From assembly GCF_016863315.1 (NCBI RefSeq), contig NZ_BOOQ01000028.1:113841-177840 (forward strand): a stretch of 64,000 bases of DNA. The letters run 5' to 3'. Shown here in pieces: positions 26,045-34,861 of this stretch. The notes under the pieces were generated by a model. The model searched no databases, was not told the DNA's origin, and saw nothing but the letters and a program-made list of their open reading frames with translations. The translations under genes and the position numbers were made by a program. Within the stretch, counting starts at the first letter, position 1. Each line of letters opens with the position of its first letter. This stretch comes from Planotetraspora silvatica (GTDB lineage Bacteria > Actinomycetota > Actinomycetes > Streptosporangiales > Streptosporangiaceae).

Positions 26045-26529
26045 GAAATCGTGCCTTTCATCGAAGGTGACGTGTCGGAACACGGGGGCGCGTCACTTCT
26101 GCGAAAGGACGAGCCAGGGCTAGTACGGCGGTGCCGTACCTCGTTCAGGACGTGAGGGAGCGACTCCCACTCGGCGGAACTCCGGGAGTTTCTCCCGGGC
26201 GGACTTGACGTCCGGCTCTTCCGGTCATCAGTCCTTGGCACGTAGGGTCTCGTGCCGTTCAGCAGCGTCACGCGGTCGTCGCGTCTGGTGATCCAACGCT
26301 GATCTTTCCGCGAGTCTACCCGAACACGGCCGACTCGCGATCATCAGTGATGCCGGTGTCCCCGCAGATGTATCGGTCCTCACGAAAGGACTTCACGGAC
26401 ACCGGGTTCCGCCACATCGGGCAAGCAGCCCAGGAAAGTAACGAAACCATCAGAAAAGCATCAACTGCTCACTAGCTTACATCATTCCCGGAAGCCTCTG
26501 GGGACACGCGGATTTCCGGGATCCCGCCG
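26045..26529 (-). other. Hairpin-rich leader region upstream of the DEAD-box helicase gene
   Basis: No gene is seen. Perfect short stems occur in series: CGTGT/ACACG at 26071-26084; GTACGGC/GCCGTAC at 26123-26139; GGGAG/CTCCC at 26156-26168; CCGGGAG/CTCCCGG around TTT at 26182-26198; GGAC/GTCC at 26201-26213. A larger element pairs CCGGTGTCC (26353-26361) with GGACACCGG (26397-26405) around an inner GTCCT/AGGAC hairpin. The start codon itself lies in CACGA/TCGTG. This could be a structured 5' leader controlling the helicase. Confidence 0.5.
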
Positions 26530-26555
26530 GGCCGTCCGGCGTGCACCGGACGGCC
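26530..26555 (-). terminator. Terminator of the suf/sufT transcript
   Basis: GGCCGTCCGG (26530-26539) and GGCCGTCCGG on the other strand (CCGGACGGCC, 26546-26555) form a perfect 10-bp stem with loop CGTGCA. It begins 10 bp after the sufT stop in the direction of transcription. It is GC-rich and has no U-tract, as is usual in this group. Confidence 0.75.
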
Positions 26556-26564
26556 GGACGGACG

Positions 26565-26939
26565 TCAGACGTTGAACCCCAGCATGCGCAGCTGGTCACG
26601 GCCATCGTCGGTGATCTTGTCGGGGCCCCACGGCGGCAGCCACACCCAGTTGATCACGACGCCGGAGACCAGGTCGGCCAGGGCCGAGTTCGCCTGGTCC
26701 TCGATGACGTCGGTCAGCGGGCAGGCCGCGCTCGTCAACGTCATGTCGATCGTCGCGACCGGACGCTGACCTTCACCCGCGGCGTCGAGGTTCAGCCCGT
26801 AGATCAGGCCGAGGTCGACGACGTTGATCCCGAGTTCGGGGTCGACGACGTCCCTCAGCGCCTCCATGACGTCGTCAGGGGAGGTCTCCCCGTCGTACGC
26901 CGGAGCCGGGCTCGTCGGCGTCTCTGTCGGCTTGCTCAC
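26565..26939 (-). CDS. sufT: SufT/MIP18-type iron-sulfur assembly factor (DUF59)
   Basis: A 124-residue protein of the DUF59 family. After a ~20-residue Pro/Thr-rich start, the domain reads DDVMEALRDVVDPELGINVVDLGLIYGL, has the conserved Cys in TSAACPLTD, and ends with VWLPPWGPDKITDDGRDQLRMLGF. Such proteins help mature Fe-S clusters, and the gene closes suf operons in many actinomycetes and firmicutes. It lies 136 bp after sufU with no clear terminator between, and before a strong hairpin, so it probably belongs to the suf transcript. Confidence 0.93.
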   Translation of the reverse strand: MSKPTETPTSPAPAYDGETSPDDVMEALRDVVDPELGINVVDLGLIYGLNLDAAGEGQRPVATIDMTLTSAACPLTDVIEDQANSALADLVSGVVINWVWLPPWGPDKITDDGRDQLRMLGFNV

Positions 26940-27075
26940 GTCGTCTCCTCACCTCGCGGCTCCCCCGCACCCCGTGCCGGGCCACCGCCTTCACTACCTT
27001 GGGGAACACCTCGGGGAACGCACGCGCCCACGTGCCACCCGGATCGGGTGACGCCGCCGGCGGCGGTACGGCAGG

Positions 27076-27513
27076 TCATGCCTGGCTCCTCACCAGGGCG
27101 TCCTTGTAGGCCATCCAGGCCAGCAGGGCGCACTTGACGCGGGCGGGGAACTTCGCCACGCCGGCGAAGGCCACCGCGTCGCCGAGCACGTCCTCGTCGG
27201 CCTCGACCTGGCCCCGGCCCTGCATCAGCCGGGTGAACTCGTCGACCACCGACAGGGACTCGTGCACGGTCGACCCCGTGGCCAGCTCGTGCAGCACCGA
27301 CGCCGCGGCCTGGCTGATCGAACAGCCCTGACCGTCGTAGGACACGTCGAGCACCTTGCCGCCGTCGCCCAGCTTGACCCGCATGGTGACCTCGTCACCA
27401 CAGGTCGGGTTCACGTGGTGGACTTCCGCGTCGTACGGCTCACGCAGCCCCCTGCCCTGAGGGTGCTTATAGTGCTCCAGGATCAGCTCCTGGTACATGG
27501 ATTCAGCGATCAT
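27076..27513 (-). CDS. sufU: Zinc-dependent sulfur transfer protein SufU
   Basis: A 145-residue IscU-fold protein. Its zinc ligands are in VNPTCGDEV, GQGCSISQAAASVL and ARVKCALLAW, with the Asp of CGDE. SufU takes persulfide sulfur from SufS and passes it to the SufBCD scaffold; it also has the Gram-positive insertion between the second and third ligands. The gene begins 4 bp after sufS ends, so the pair is probably translated together. No key residue is missing. Confidence 0.95.
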   Translation of the reverse strand: MIAESMYQELILEHYKHPQGRGLREPYDAEVHHVNPTCGDEVTMRVKLGDGGKVLDVSYDGQGCSISQAAASVLHELATGSTVHESLSVVDEFTRLMQGRGQVEADEDVLGDAVAFAGVAKFPARVKCALLAWMAYKDALVRSQA

Positions 27514-27517
27514 GGTT

Positions 27518-28783
27518 CTAGCCGAACACCTTCTGCACGTGGTGGAGGCCGCGGACCAGTGCGTCGATCTCGGCCGTCGTGTTGTACAGGTAGAAAGACG
27601 CCCGCGTGGTCGCTGGAATTCCGAACCGGAGATGCAGCGGGCGGGCGCAGTGATGGCCTACCCGGACCGCGATGCCGTACACGTCGTCGAGGATCTGCCC
27701 GACATCGTGCGGGTGGATCCCCTCCATCGTGAACGAGACCGTGCCGCCGCGGGCGACCACGGTGCGAGGACCGATGATCCTGAGCCCGTTGACCTCCTGC
27801 AACGCGTCGAGCGCGTAGCCGGTGAGCTCCTTCTCGTGCTGCTTGATCTCCTCCATGCCGACAGAGGTGAGGTAGTCCACCGCCGCGCCGAGGCCGACGG
27901 CCTCCACGATCGGCGGCGTCCCGGCCTCGAACTTGTGCGGCACAGGCGCGTAGGTCGAGTGGTCCATCCAGACCGCCTCGATCATCTCGCCCCCGCCCAG
28001 GAACGGCGGCATGGCGTCGAGCAGTTCCCTGCGTCCCCACAGGACGCCGATCCCGGAGGGGCCGACCATCTTGTGCCCGGTGAAGGCCACGAAGTCGACA
28101 CCGAGCTCGGCCACGTCGACCGCCTGATGCGGCACCGACTGCGAGGCGTCGAGCATCATCAGCGCGCCGACCTCGCGGACCCTGGCCAGGATGGGCGACT
28201 CCGAGTTGACCGTGCCCAGCACGTTCGACTGGTGCACGATCGAGACGATCTTCGTCCGCTCGTTGACCAGCTCGTTGAGACCCTCGATGTCGAGACGGCC
28301 CTCGTCGGTGACGGGGAACCAGCGCAGCGTCGCGCCGGTGCGCTGCGCGAGCAGCTGCCACGGCACGATGTTGGAGTGGTGCTCCATCTCGCTGATGACG
28401 ATCTCGTCGCCGGGACCGACCTTGAACCGTTCGTCGGTGTTGATCGGGTTGCCGAAGGCGTACGCCACGAGGTTGATGCTCTCGGAGGCGTTCTTGGTGA
28501 AGATCACCTCGTCGCGCGACGGCGCTCCGATGAAAGCGGCGATCTTGTCCCGGGCGCCTTCGTACGCCTCGGTGGACTCGCTGCCCAGGGCGTGCAGGGC
28601 GCGGCCGACGTTGCCGTAGTGCTGTGCCAGGTGCTCACGCATGGTCTCGATCACCAGCGTGGGCTTCTGCGAGGAGTTGCCGGAGTCGAGATAGACCAGC
28701 GGGCGGCCGCCGGGCAGCTCGCGGGACAGGATCGGGAAGTCCTTCCTGATCCTCTCCACGTCGAAAGGCGCCGCGCTGGTCAT
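27518..28783 (-). CDS. sufS: Cysteine desulfurase SufS
   Basis: A 421-residue PLP enzyme that takes sulfur from cysteine, leaving alanine. The PLP lysine is in VAFTGHKMVGPSG (Lys ~238), and the persulfide cysteine in RVGHHCARPLHLRFG (Cys ~379). The N-terminus (IRKDFPILSRELPGGRPLVYLDSGNSSQKP) is typical of group II desulfurases. Its start overlaps sufC's stop by one base (28783), a TGATG junction. It works with SufU as partner. All catalytic residues are in place. Confidence 0.96.
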   Translation of the reverse strand: MTSAAPFDVERIRKDFPILSRELPGGRPLVYLDSGNSSQKPTLVIETMREHLAQHYGNVGRALHALGSESTEAYEGARDKIAAFIGAPSRDEVIFTKNASESINLVAYAFGNPINTDERFKVGPGDEIVISEMEHHSNIVPWQLLAQRTGATLRWFPVTDEGRLDIEGLNELVNERTKIVSIVHQSNVLGTVNSESPILARVREVGALMMLDASQSVPHQAVDVAELGVDFVAFTGHKMVGPSGIGVLWGRRELLDAMPPFLGGGEMIEAVWMDHSTYAPVPHKFEAGTPPIVEAVGLGAAVDYLTSVGMEEIKQHEKELTGYALDALQEVNGLRIIGPRTVVARGGTVSFTMEGIHPHDVGQILDDVYGIAVRVGHHCARPLHLRFGIPATTRASFYLYNTTAEIDALVRGLHHVQKVFG

Positions 28784-29559
28784 CAGGCCGACGCCTTCGT
28801 GTACGCCTCGTAGCCCTCGTTCTCCAGCTTCTCGGCCAGCTCGGGACCACCCTCCTCGACGATCCGGCCGGCGGCGAAGACGTGGACGAAGTCCGGCTTC
28901 ACGTAGCGCAGGATGCGGGTGTAGTGGGTGATCAGCAGCACGCCGGTGTCGACGCCGGAGCCGGTGTCCGCACCGGACGCGTCGAGACCGCGGAACCGGT
29001 TGATGCCCTCGGAGACGACGCGCAGGGCGTCGACGTCGAGGCCGGAGTCGGTCTCGTCGAGGATGGCGATCTTCGGCTTGAGCAGCTCGAGCTGGAGGAT
29101 CTCGTGGCGCTTCTTCTCACCGCCGGAGAAACCCTCGTTGGTGTTGCGCTGGGCGAACGCGGGGTCGATGGACAGCGCGTCCATGCCCGCCTTCAGGTCC
29201 TTGGCGAACTCGCGCAGCTTGGGCGCCTCGCCGCGGACCGCGGTGATCGCGGAGCGCAGGAAGTTCGACACGCTGACGCCCGGCACCTCGACGGGGTACT
29301 GCATGGCCAGGAACAGCCCGGCCCGGGCACGCTCGTCGACCTTCATCTCGAGCAGGTCCTCACCGTCGAGCAGGACCGTTCCGGACGTGATGGTGTATTT
29401 CGGATGACCGGCGAGCGCGTAGGCGAGGGTCGACTTGCCGGAGCCGTTGGGCCCCATGATGGCGTGGGTCTCTCCCGAGCGGACGGTCAGGTCGACGCCG
29501 CGCAGGATCTCCTTGTCGCCGACGGCGACATGCAGGTCACGAATCTCAAGGGTGGGCAC
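28783..29559 (-). CDS. sufC: Fe-S assembly ATPase SufC
   Basis: A 258-residue ABC-type ATPase of the SufBCD scaffold. It has Walker A GPNGSGKST, Q-loop LFLAMQYPVEVPGV, signature GFSGGEKKRHEILQL and Walker B IAILDETDSGLDVDAL. A short Ala/Gly/Asp-rich insert (DASGADTGSGVDTG) interrupts the usual run between the D-loop region and the switch His in LITHYTRIL; it may be a lineage-specific loop. It sits between the Rieske gene and sufS and overlaps sufS by one base. Confidence 0.96.
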   Translation of the reverse strand: MPTLEIRDLHVAVGDKEILRGVDLTVRSGETHAIMGPNGSGKSTLAYALAGHPKYTITSGTVLLDGEDLLEMKVDERARAGLFLAMQYPVEVPGVSVSNFLRSAITAVRGEAPKLREFAKDLKAGMDALSIDPAFAQRNTNEGFSGGEKKRHEILQLELLKPKIAILDETDSGLDVDALRVVSEGINRFRGLDASGADTGSGVDTGVLLITHYTRILRYVKPDFVHVFAAGRIVEEGGPELAEKLENEGYEAYTKASA

Positions 29560-29563
29560 TTGA

Positions 29564-29917
29564 TTACTCCTTCGAGAGCGAGACGTACACGTCGTCGCCT
29601 TCGATCTTGACTCGGTAGACGTTCACGGGCTTGGTGGCCGGAGGGCCGGTGGGCTTTCCGGTCCGCAGGTCGAAGCAGGAGCCGTGCAGCCAGCATTCGA
29701 GGGTGTGGTCGTAGACCTCTCCCTCGCTGAGCTTGACCTCGGCGTGCGAGCAGACGTCGTGCAGGGCGAAGACCTCGTCACCGGTGCGCGCGAGCGCGAC
29801 CGGGACCCCGTCGACCTCCACGCCGATGGCACCCTCGTCGGGGATGTCGCCGGCCTGGCAGACCTTCTCCCAGCGCTCGCCGTAAACGGCGTCGGCGTCT
29901 GCTCGTGCGCCGGTCAT
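29564..29917 (-). CDS. Rieske [2Fe-2S] ferredoxin-like protein of the suf operon
   Basis: A 117-residue protein with the Rieske ligands: Cys and His in VCSHAE and Cys and His in CWLHGS, spaced by about 17 residues. It resembles the ferredoxin components of non-heme iron oxygenases, but its fixed place in actinobacterial suf operons suggests an electron carrier for cluster assembly. Its start overlaps sufD's stop by ATGA (29914-29917), so translation is coupled. The redox partner is unknown. Confidence 0.9.
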   Translation of the reverse strand: MTGARADADAVYGERWEKVCQAGDIPDEGAIGVEVDGVPVALARTGDEVFALHDVCSHAEVKLSEGEVYDHTLECWLHGSCFDLRTGKPTGPPATKPVNVYRVKIEGDDVYVSLSKE

Positions 29918-31035
29918 CGCGCCAGCTCCGCCTCGACGGCGGCGAGGACGCGCTCGCGGATCTCCTCGACCTCGATCTTCTCGAGAAGCTGGGCGAAGAA
30001 TCCGTGGATGACCAGGCGGCGCGCCTCATCGAACGGGATGCCCCGCGCCTGCAGGTAGAAGACCTGCTCGTCGTCGAGGCGGCCGGAGGCCGACGCGTGG
30101 CCGGCGCCGGCGACCTCGCCGGTGAGGATCTCCAGGTTGGGCACCGAGTCGGCGCGGGCGCCGTCGGTGAGGATGAGGTTCCGGTTGAGCTCGTAGGTGT
30201 CGGTGCCCTCGGCCTCCGCCCGGATGATCACGTCGCCGATCCAGACCGCGTGGGCGTCCTCGCCCTGCAGCGCGCCCTTGTAGGTCACGTTGCTGCGGCA
30301 GTTCGGCACCGTGTGCTCCACGAGGAGGCGGTGCTCGAGGTGCTGCCCGGCGTCCACGAAGTAGAGACCGGTCAGGTCGGCGTCGCCGCCGGGAGCGGTG
30401 TACGACACCGAGGGCGACAGCCGTACGACGTCGCCTCCGAGGGTCACCACGAACGACCGGAACGTCGCGTCCTTGGCGAGCTGGGCGTGGTGGTGCGAGA
30501 CGTGGACGGCGTCGTCGTCCCAGTCCTGCAGGCTGACGACCTTCAGCGTCGCGCCGTCGCCGACGACGAACTCGACGTTGTCGGCGTACACCGCGCTGCC
30601 ACCGTGATCGAGGACCACGACGGCCTCCGCCATGGCCTCCACCTTCACCACGATGTGGCCGTACGCCGCGCCGTCGCCGGAGCCGCGGAGGGTGATCACC
30701 GACGGCCGCGAGGCCACGGCCTCGCGCGGGACGGTGAGGACCGTCGCCTTCTCGAACGACGCGTACGCCTGCGCGCTGATCCGGTCGGCGGGCACGTACG
30801 CCTTGCCGATCCGGGCGTCGTCGCGCCCCACGGTCTCGACGGTCACCTCGGGGGCGGCGTCGACGGTGACGTCGACGGTGCCCGAGGCGGCCGCCGTGCC
30901 GTTGTGCAGGCCCTTGAGGCGGGAGAGCGGGGTGAACCGCCACTCCTCCTCACGGCCGGTCGGCACGTCGAAGTCGGCCACGTTGTACGACGAACGCTCG
31001 TGCAGCGTCGACAGCGGCTTCGTTTCGAGACCCAT
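29914..31035 (-). CDS. sufD: Fe-S assembly scaffold subunit SufD
   Basis: A 373-residue beta-helix protein, partner of SufB and SufC. It shows the SufBD core (ERSSYNVADFDVPTGREEEWRF at the start, HRLLVEHTVPNCRSNVTYKG and the end GRLDDEQVFYLQARGIPFDEARRLVI). The His near HRL and the SufBD-conserved C-terminal helix ending are present. It overlaps sufB by one base (31035, TGATG) and the Rieske gene by four. SufD lacks the catalytic Cys of SufB, as expected. Confidence 0.95.
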   Translation of the reverse strand: MGLETKPLSTLHERSSYNVADFDVPTGREEEWRFTPLSRLKGLHNGTAAASGTVDVTVDAAPEVTVETVGRDDARIGKAYVPADRISAQAYASFEKATVLTVPREAVASRPSVITLRGSGDGAAYGHIVVKVEAMAEAVVVLDHGGSAVYADNVEFVVGDGATLKVVSLQDWDDDAVHVSHHHAQLAKDATFRSFVVTLGGDVVRLSPSVSYTAPGGDADLTGLYFVDAGQHLEHRLLVEHTVPNCRSNVTYKGALQGEDAHAVWIGDVIIRAEAEGTDTYELNRNLILTDGARADSVPNLEILTGEVAGAGHASASGRLDDEQVFYLQARGIPFDEARRLVIHGFFAQLLEKIEVEEIRERVLAAVEAELAR

Positions 31036-32447
31036 CAGCCGACGGCTCCTTCCATCTGCAGCTCGATGAGGCGGTTCAGCTCGAGCGCGTACTCCATCGG
31101 GAGCTCGCGGGCGATCGGCTCGACGAACCCGCGGACGATCATCGCCATCGCCTCGTCCTCGTTCATGCCGCGGCTCATCAGGTAGAACAGCTGGTCCTCC
31201 GACACCTTCGAGACCGTGGCCTCGTGGCCCATCGACACGTCGTCCTCACGGACGTCGACGTACGGGTAGGTGTCGGACCGGCTGATCTGGTCGACGAGCA
31301 GGGCGTCGCACTTGACGGTCGACGCCGATCCGGCCGCGCCCTCCTCGATCTGCACGAGACCGCGGTAGGACGTCCGGCCGCCGCCGCGCGCGACGGACTT
31401 GGAGATGATCGTCGAGGAGGTCTTGGGCGCGAGGTGCACCATCTTGGCGCCCGCGTCCTGGTGCTGGCCCTCACCGGCGAAGGCGACCGACAAGGTCTCG
31501 CCCTTGGCGTGCTCGCCCATGAGGTAGACCGCCGGGTACTTCATCGTGACCTTGGAGCCGATGTTGCCGTCGATCCACTCCATGGTCGCGCCCTCGTACG
31601 CCACGGCGCGCTTGGTGACCAGGTTGTAGACGTTGTTCGACCAGTTCTGGATGGTCGTGTAACGGCAGCGGGCGCCCTTCTTCACGATGATCTCGACGAC
31701 CGCCGAGTGCAGCGAGTCGGACGAGTAGATCGGCGCGGTGCAGCCCTCGACGTAGTGGACGTAGGAGTTCTCGTCCACGATGATCAGGGTCCGCTCGAAC
31801 TGCCCCATGTTCTCGGTGTTGATCCGGAAGTAGGCCTGGAGCGGGATCTCGACGTTCACGTTCGGCGGCACGTAGATGAACGAGCCGCCCGACCAGGTCG
31901 CGGTGTTCAGCGAGGCGAACTTGTTGTCGCCCACCGGGATGACCGAGCCGAAGTACTCCTTGAAGAGCTCCTCGTGCTCCTTGAGGCCCGTGTCGGTGTC
32001 GACGAAGATGACACCCTTCTCCTCGAGGTCCTCACGGATCTTGTGATAGACGACCTCGGACTCGTACTGCGCGGCGACTCCGGCGATCAGGCGCTGCTTC
32101 TCCGCCTCCGGGATGCCGAGCTTGTCGTAGGTGCTCTTGATGTCGGCGGGCAGCTCGTCCCAGGAAGCGGCCTGCTTCTCGGTCGAGCGCACGAAGTACT
32201 TGATGTTGTCGAAGTCGATGCCCGTGAGGTCAGAGCCCCACGTGGGCATGGGCTTCTTCCTGAACAGCCGAAGGCCCTTGAGGCGCAGGTCGAGCATCCA
32301 CTCCGGCTCGTTCTTGAGCGCGGAGATGTCTCGGACGACCTCTTCAGACAGGCCACGCCGGGCCGCGGCGCCTGCCGCGTCCGAGTCGGCCCAGCCGAAC
32401 TTGTAATTCCCGAGGCCTTCCAGCTCCGGGCGGTCGGTGACAGTCAC
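31035..32447 (-). CDS. sufB: Fe-S assembly scaffold subunit SufB
   Basis: A 470-residue protein of the SufBCD complex. It begins [19 protein letters not shown] and carries the SufB core ([71 protein letters not shown]) with the Cys in [10 protein letters not shown] that corresponds to the scaffold cysteine region. I place the start at GTG 32447, which overlaps the sufR stop as GTGA (32444-32447) and has AGGAG upstream. A longer frame to 32621 lies inside sufR and is not used. Confidence 0.96.
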   Translation of the reverse strand: MTVTDRPELEGLGNYKFGWADSDAAGAAARRGLSEEVVRDISALKNEPEWMLDLRLKGLRLFRKKPMPTWGSDLTGIDFDNIKYFVRSTEKQAASWDELPADIKSTYDKLGIPEAEKQRLIAGVAAQYESEVVYHKIREDLEEKGVIFVDTDTGLKEHEELFKEYFGSVIPVGDNKFASLNTATWSGGSFIYVPPNVNVEIPLQAYFRINTENMGQFERTLIIVDENSYVHYVEGCTAPIYSSDSLHSAVVEIIVKKGARCRYTTIQNWSNNVYNLVTKRAVAYEGATMEWIDGNIGSKVTMKYPAVYLMGEHAKGETLSVAFAGEGQHQDAGAKMVHLAPKTSSTIISKSVARGGGRTSYRGLVQIEEGAAGSASTVKCDALLVDQISRSDTYPYVDVREDDVSMGHEATVSKVSEDQLFYLMSRGMNEDEAMAMIVRGFVEPIARELPMEYALELNRLIELQMEGAVG

Positions 32448-33268
32448 CTGCCGGACTCCTTGCTCGTCGATGTGCTCGATATCTGGGTCGGCGCCTGCCG
32501 TGCGGCCAGCGCGTGGGAACTCACATGGGTGGTGCAGACCCCGTCGCCGTTCGCGATGGTGGCCAGTCGTTGCACCGGCGTGCCGAGCAGTTGCCCGAAG
32601 GCCTCCGTCTCGGCCTCGCACAGCTGGGGGAACGCGGCGGCGACGTGCGCCACCGGGCAGTGGTGCTGGCAGAGCTGTTCCCCGCCCTGCCCCGTCTTCG
32701 TGGACGACGCGGCGTAGCCCTCGGCGGACAGCGCCTCGGCCAGCACGCGGACCCGCTGGTCGGCGGGGACCTCACGCATGAGCTGCTCGAGCCTGCTGAC
32801 CAGACCGGAGACCTGCGCCTGCGCGAACTCCGACACCGCCTCGTCGCCCAGCCGCTCGGCCAGGAAGCGCAGGGCGCTCCCGGCCAGGTCGTCGTAGGCG
32901 TGCACGAAGGCGCTGCGGCCGGCGTCGGTGATCGCGAACAGCTTGGCCGGCCTGCCGCGGCCCCGCTGGCCGCGCGGCCGTGCCGTACGGGAGTCGATCA
33001 TGCCGTCGCCGAGCAGCGCGTCGAGGTGGCGGCGGACCGCCGCGGGCGTGAGGCCGAGCCTCTCGCCCAGGGCCGCCGCGGACACCGGACCGTGCTCCAG
33101 GATCAGCCTCGCGACCCGGGCGCGCGTGCCACGCTCGGCCGTGATCTGGGCGGACACACCGGGCCCGAGATGGACGGGGTTTCCCTGCCCCACGTCGGCC
33201 TGGGGCGCGTCGGGGGTGGAAGTATGGGGCTGCGTACGCGCTGAGGGCACCACGGAAGGCCGCGGCAT
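32444..33268 (-). CDS. sufR: Fe-S sensing transcriptional regulator SufR
   Basis: A 274-residue regulator of the suf operon. After a ~40-residue flexible start, a winged helix is seen ([43 protein letters not shown]), with [17 protein letters not shown] in the wing. The C-terminal part has Cys in CQHHC, another Cys ~13 residues later, and one in GDGVCTTHV, giving the ligands for a [4Fe-4S] cluster. SufR represses suf when its cluster is present. ATG 33268 has GAGGAG upstream; longer in-frame starts enter the promoter region. It is the first gene of the operon. Confidence 0.93.
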   Translation of the reverse strand: MPRPSVVPSARTQPHTSTPDAPQADVGQGNPVHLGPGVSAQITAERGTRARVARLILEHGPVSAAALGERLGLTPAAVRRHLDALLGDGMIDSRTARPRGQRGRGRPAKLFAITDAGRSAFVHAYDDLAGSALRFLAERLGDEAVSEFAQAQVSGLVSRLEQLMREVPADQRVRVLAEALSAEGYAASSTKTGQGGEQLCQHHCPVAHVAAAFPQLCEAETEAFGQLLGTPVQRLATIANGDGVCTTHVSSHALAARQAPTQISSTSTSKESGR

Positions 33269-33381
33269 GGCGGTCTCCTCGGTGTTCGTCCTCGCAGGCA
33301 CGTATTTCACAACATCAGTGTGCCGTAATTCCTTCCCGGACGACAAACCAAGGGGAAGACAAGAAGAATGCAATTTCTCAC

Positions 33382-33400
33382 GCAGGTAAGGCTTACCTAA
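33382..33400. promoter_or_regulatory. Candidate iron box (IdeR/DmdR-type operator) upstream of sufR
   Basis: AGGTAAG (33384-33390) and CTTACCT (33392-33398) are perfect arms around one base. On the other strand the 19-mer agrees with the IdeR consensus TTAGGTTAGGCTAACCTAA at 14 of 19 positions by my count. It lies ~115 bp before the sufR start. Iron-dependent repression of suf by IdeR/DmdR would be sensible; the site could also belong to SufR itself. Binding is inferred. Confidence 0.5.
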
Positions 33401-33674
33401 CCTGCGAAGACGTACTGTGGAGCCGTGCCGGAAAGCCCGCCCGCAGATCATCTGGCGGGGCGGTACGCGATGACGATGGGGCGGATGTTCACCGGTGGCA
33501 CCTCAGCCTTCGGCCGGGTTTCGGCCGCGGGACGGCCATCCCCCGGCCGGACCGACCGTCTTGCTCCCTAGACTCGATGGGAATCGGCAGGCCGGTTCGA
33601 ATCGACGACCAGTGAGGGCGGACCGGTTCCCGGACGGCCCCGATGGTTCATCTCGCTGAGGGGAGGCCCGTGAC
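33401..33674. other. Intergenic region between the iron box and the ABC ATPase gene
   Basis: A GTG-started frame at 33425-33571 (48 codons) could encode a short basic peptide with MGRMFTGGTSAFGR, but it has no RBS and no family, so I do not annotate it as a gene. The 3' part has the ribosome site GGGAGG (33661-33666) of the next gene. No terminator or promoter stands out. Confidence 0.4.
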
Positions 33675-34607
33675 GTGCGGGCGGGTGGCAGCGCCTCGGG
33701 CGCCGGAGCAGCCGTCGAGATCAGTGGGCTGATCAAGCGGTACGGGCGGACGACCGCCGTGGACGGCCTGACCATGACCTGCGGACGCGGCGAGGTGACG
33801 GCGATCCTGGGCCCCAACGGGGCGGGGAAGACCTCCACCATTGAGATCTGCGAGGGCTACCGCCGTCTCGACGCGGGAACCGTTCGGGTCCTGGGACTCG
33901 ATCCGGCCGACGCCTCTCTCCGGCCACGTCTCGGCGTGATGCCGCAGGCGGGGGGCGTCCCCCCTGCCGCGCGTGCCGGCGAATGGCTTCGCGTGGTGTC
34001 CCGTTTCTACGCCCATCCTCTCGATCCCGGGGCGCTCCTCGATCTTCTGGGCCTCACCGAGCACGCGCGCACGCCGTACCGGCGGCTCTCAGGCGGGCAA
34101 CAACAGCGGCTCTCGCTCGCGGCGGCCGTCATCGGGCGGCCGGAGCTGGTCTTCCTCGACGAGCCGACGGCCGGACTCGACCCTCAGGCGCGGCACGCCT
34201 GCTGGGACGTGGTGACGGGGCTTCGCGACGCGGGCGTCTCCGTGGTGCTGACCACCCATCACATGGACGAGGCGGAGAAGCTCTCCGACCACGTGGTGGT
34301 CATCGACCACGGGCGGGTCGTCGCCGAGGGGAGCCCTGAGACGCTGACCGGCGCCGAGCGCCAGCTCCGCTTCCGCGCGCGTCCCGGCCTCAACCTCGAC
34401 GAGCTGCTCAGCGCGCTGCCGCCCGGCAGCGCGGCCAAGGAGTCGCCCGCGGGCCACTACATCATCGAGGGCCAGGTCGGCCCGCAGCTGCTGGCGACGG
34501 TCACCGCCTGGTGCGCCACAGAGGGCGTCACCGCCGAGGACCTGAGCATCGAACGCCGCACGCTGGAGGACGTCTTCCTCGAGCTGACCGGCAGGGAGCT
34601 GCGATGA
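33675..34607 (+). CDS. ABC transporter ATP-binding protein (DrrA-like)
   Basis: A 310-residue ATPase. Walker A GPNGAGKTS, Q-loop GVMPQAGGVPPAARA, signature LSGGQQQRLSLAAAVIG, Walker B LVFLDEPTAGLD, switch His in LTTHHMDEAEK. A ~90-residue C-terminal domain follows, ending TLEDVFLELTG. GTG 33675 has GGGAGG at good distance. The stop overlaps the start of the Arg-rich ORF (ATGA at 34604-34607). It serves the permease encoded at 34861. Actinomycetes commonly carry this pair between sufR and ctaA; the substrate is unknown. Confidence 0.93.
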   Translation: MRAGGSASGAGAAVEISGLIKRYGRTTAVDGLTMTCGRGEVTAILGPNGAGKTSTIEICEGYRRLDAGTVRVLGLDPADASLRPRLGVMPQAGGVPPAARAGEWLRVVSRFYAHPLDPGALLDLLGLTEHARTPYRRLSGGQQQRLSLAAAVIGRPELVFLDEPTAGLDPQARHACWDVVTGLRDAGVSVVLTTHHMDEAEKLSDHVVVIDHGRVVAEGSPETLTGAERQLRFRARPGLNLDELLSALPPGSAAKESPAGHYIIEGQVGPQLLATVTAWCATEGVTAEDLSIERRTLEDVFLELTGRELR

Positions 34608-34861
34608 CCGGTCCCGGCCTCTCCCGCCGCGTACGCCTTCGGCTGACGGAGCGGCCGCATGAGCCGGCGGCGCGGACTGACGAGCCGCCGGTACGGCCGG
34701 ATGACCCGCGGAGCCGGCGGATGAGCCGGCGGTACGGCCAGACGACTGGCGGAGGCCCCGAGGACCTGCGGAGGGGCCGGATGCGCCGAGTACGGCCGGA
34801 CGACCGGCGGAGTGGCCCGATGAGCCGGCGGAGTGACCTGATGACTGGTGGGACGACCTGA
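34604..34861 (+). CDS. Arg-rich repeat ORF between ABC ATPase and permease
   Basis: An 85-codon ORF coupled at both ends: its ATG overlaps the ATPase stop (ATGA, 34604-34607), and its TGA overlaps the permease ATG (TGATG, 34859-34863). The sequence is low complexity, with DNA units of ~20 bp resembling CGGCCGGATGACCGGCGGAG copied many times, giving peptides such as RPDDPRSRRMSRR and MRRVRPDDRRS. MSRR occurs more than once. It has no recognised fold and could be a real small gene, an in-frame expanding minisatellite, or a spacer keeping translation going between the two ABC genes. Confidence 0.4.
   Translation: MTGPGLSRRVRLRLTERPHEPAARTDEPPVRPDDPRSRRMSRRYGQTTGGGPEDLRRGRMRRVRPDDRRSGPMSRRSDLMTGGTT

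Noticed and set aside
32447..32621. N-terminal extension of SufB
   Set aside because: It lies inside sufR, and the GTG at 32447 has an RBS and overlaps the sufR stop.
33425..33571. 48-codon ORF between sufR and the ABC ATPase gene
   Set aside because: GTG start without ribosome site, no family, and located in a likely regulatory region.
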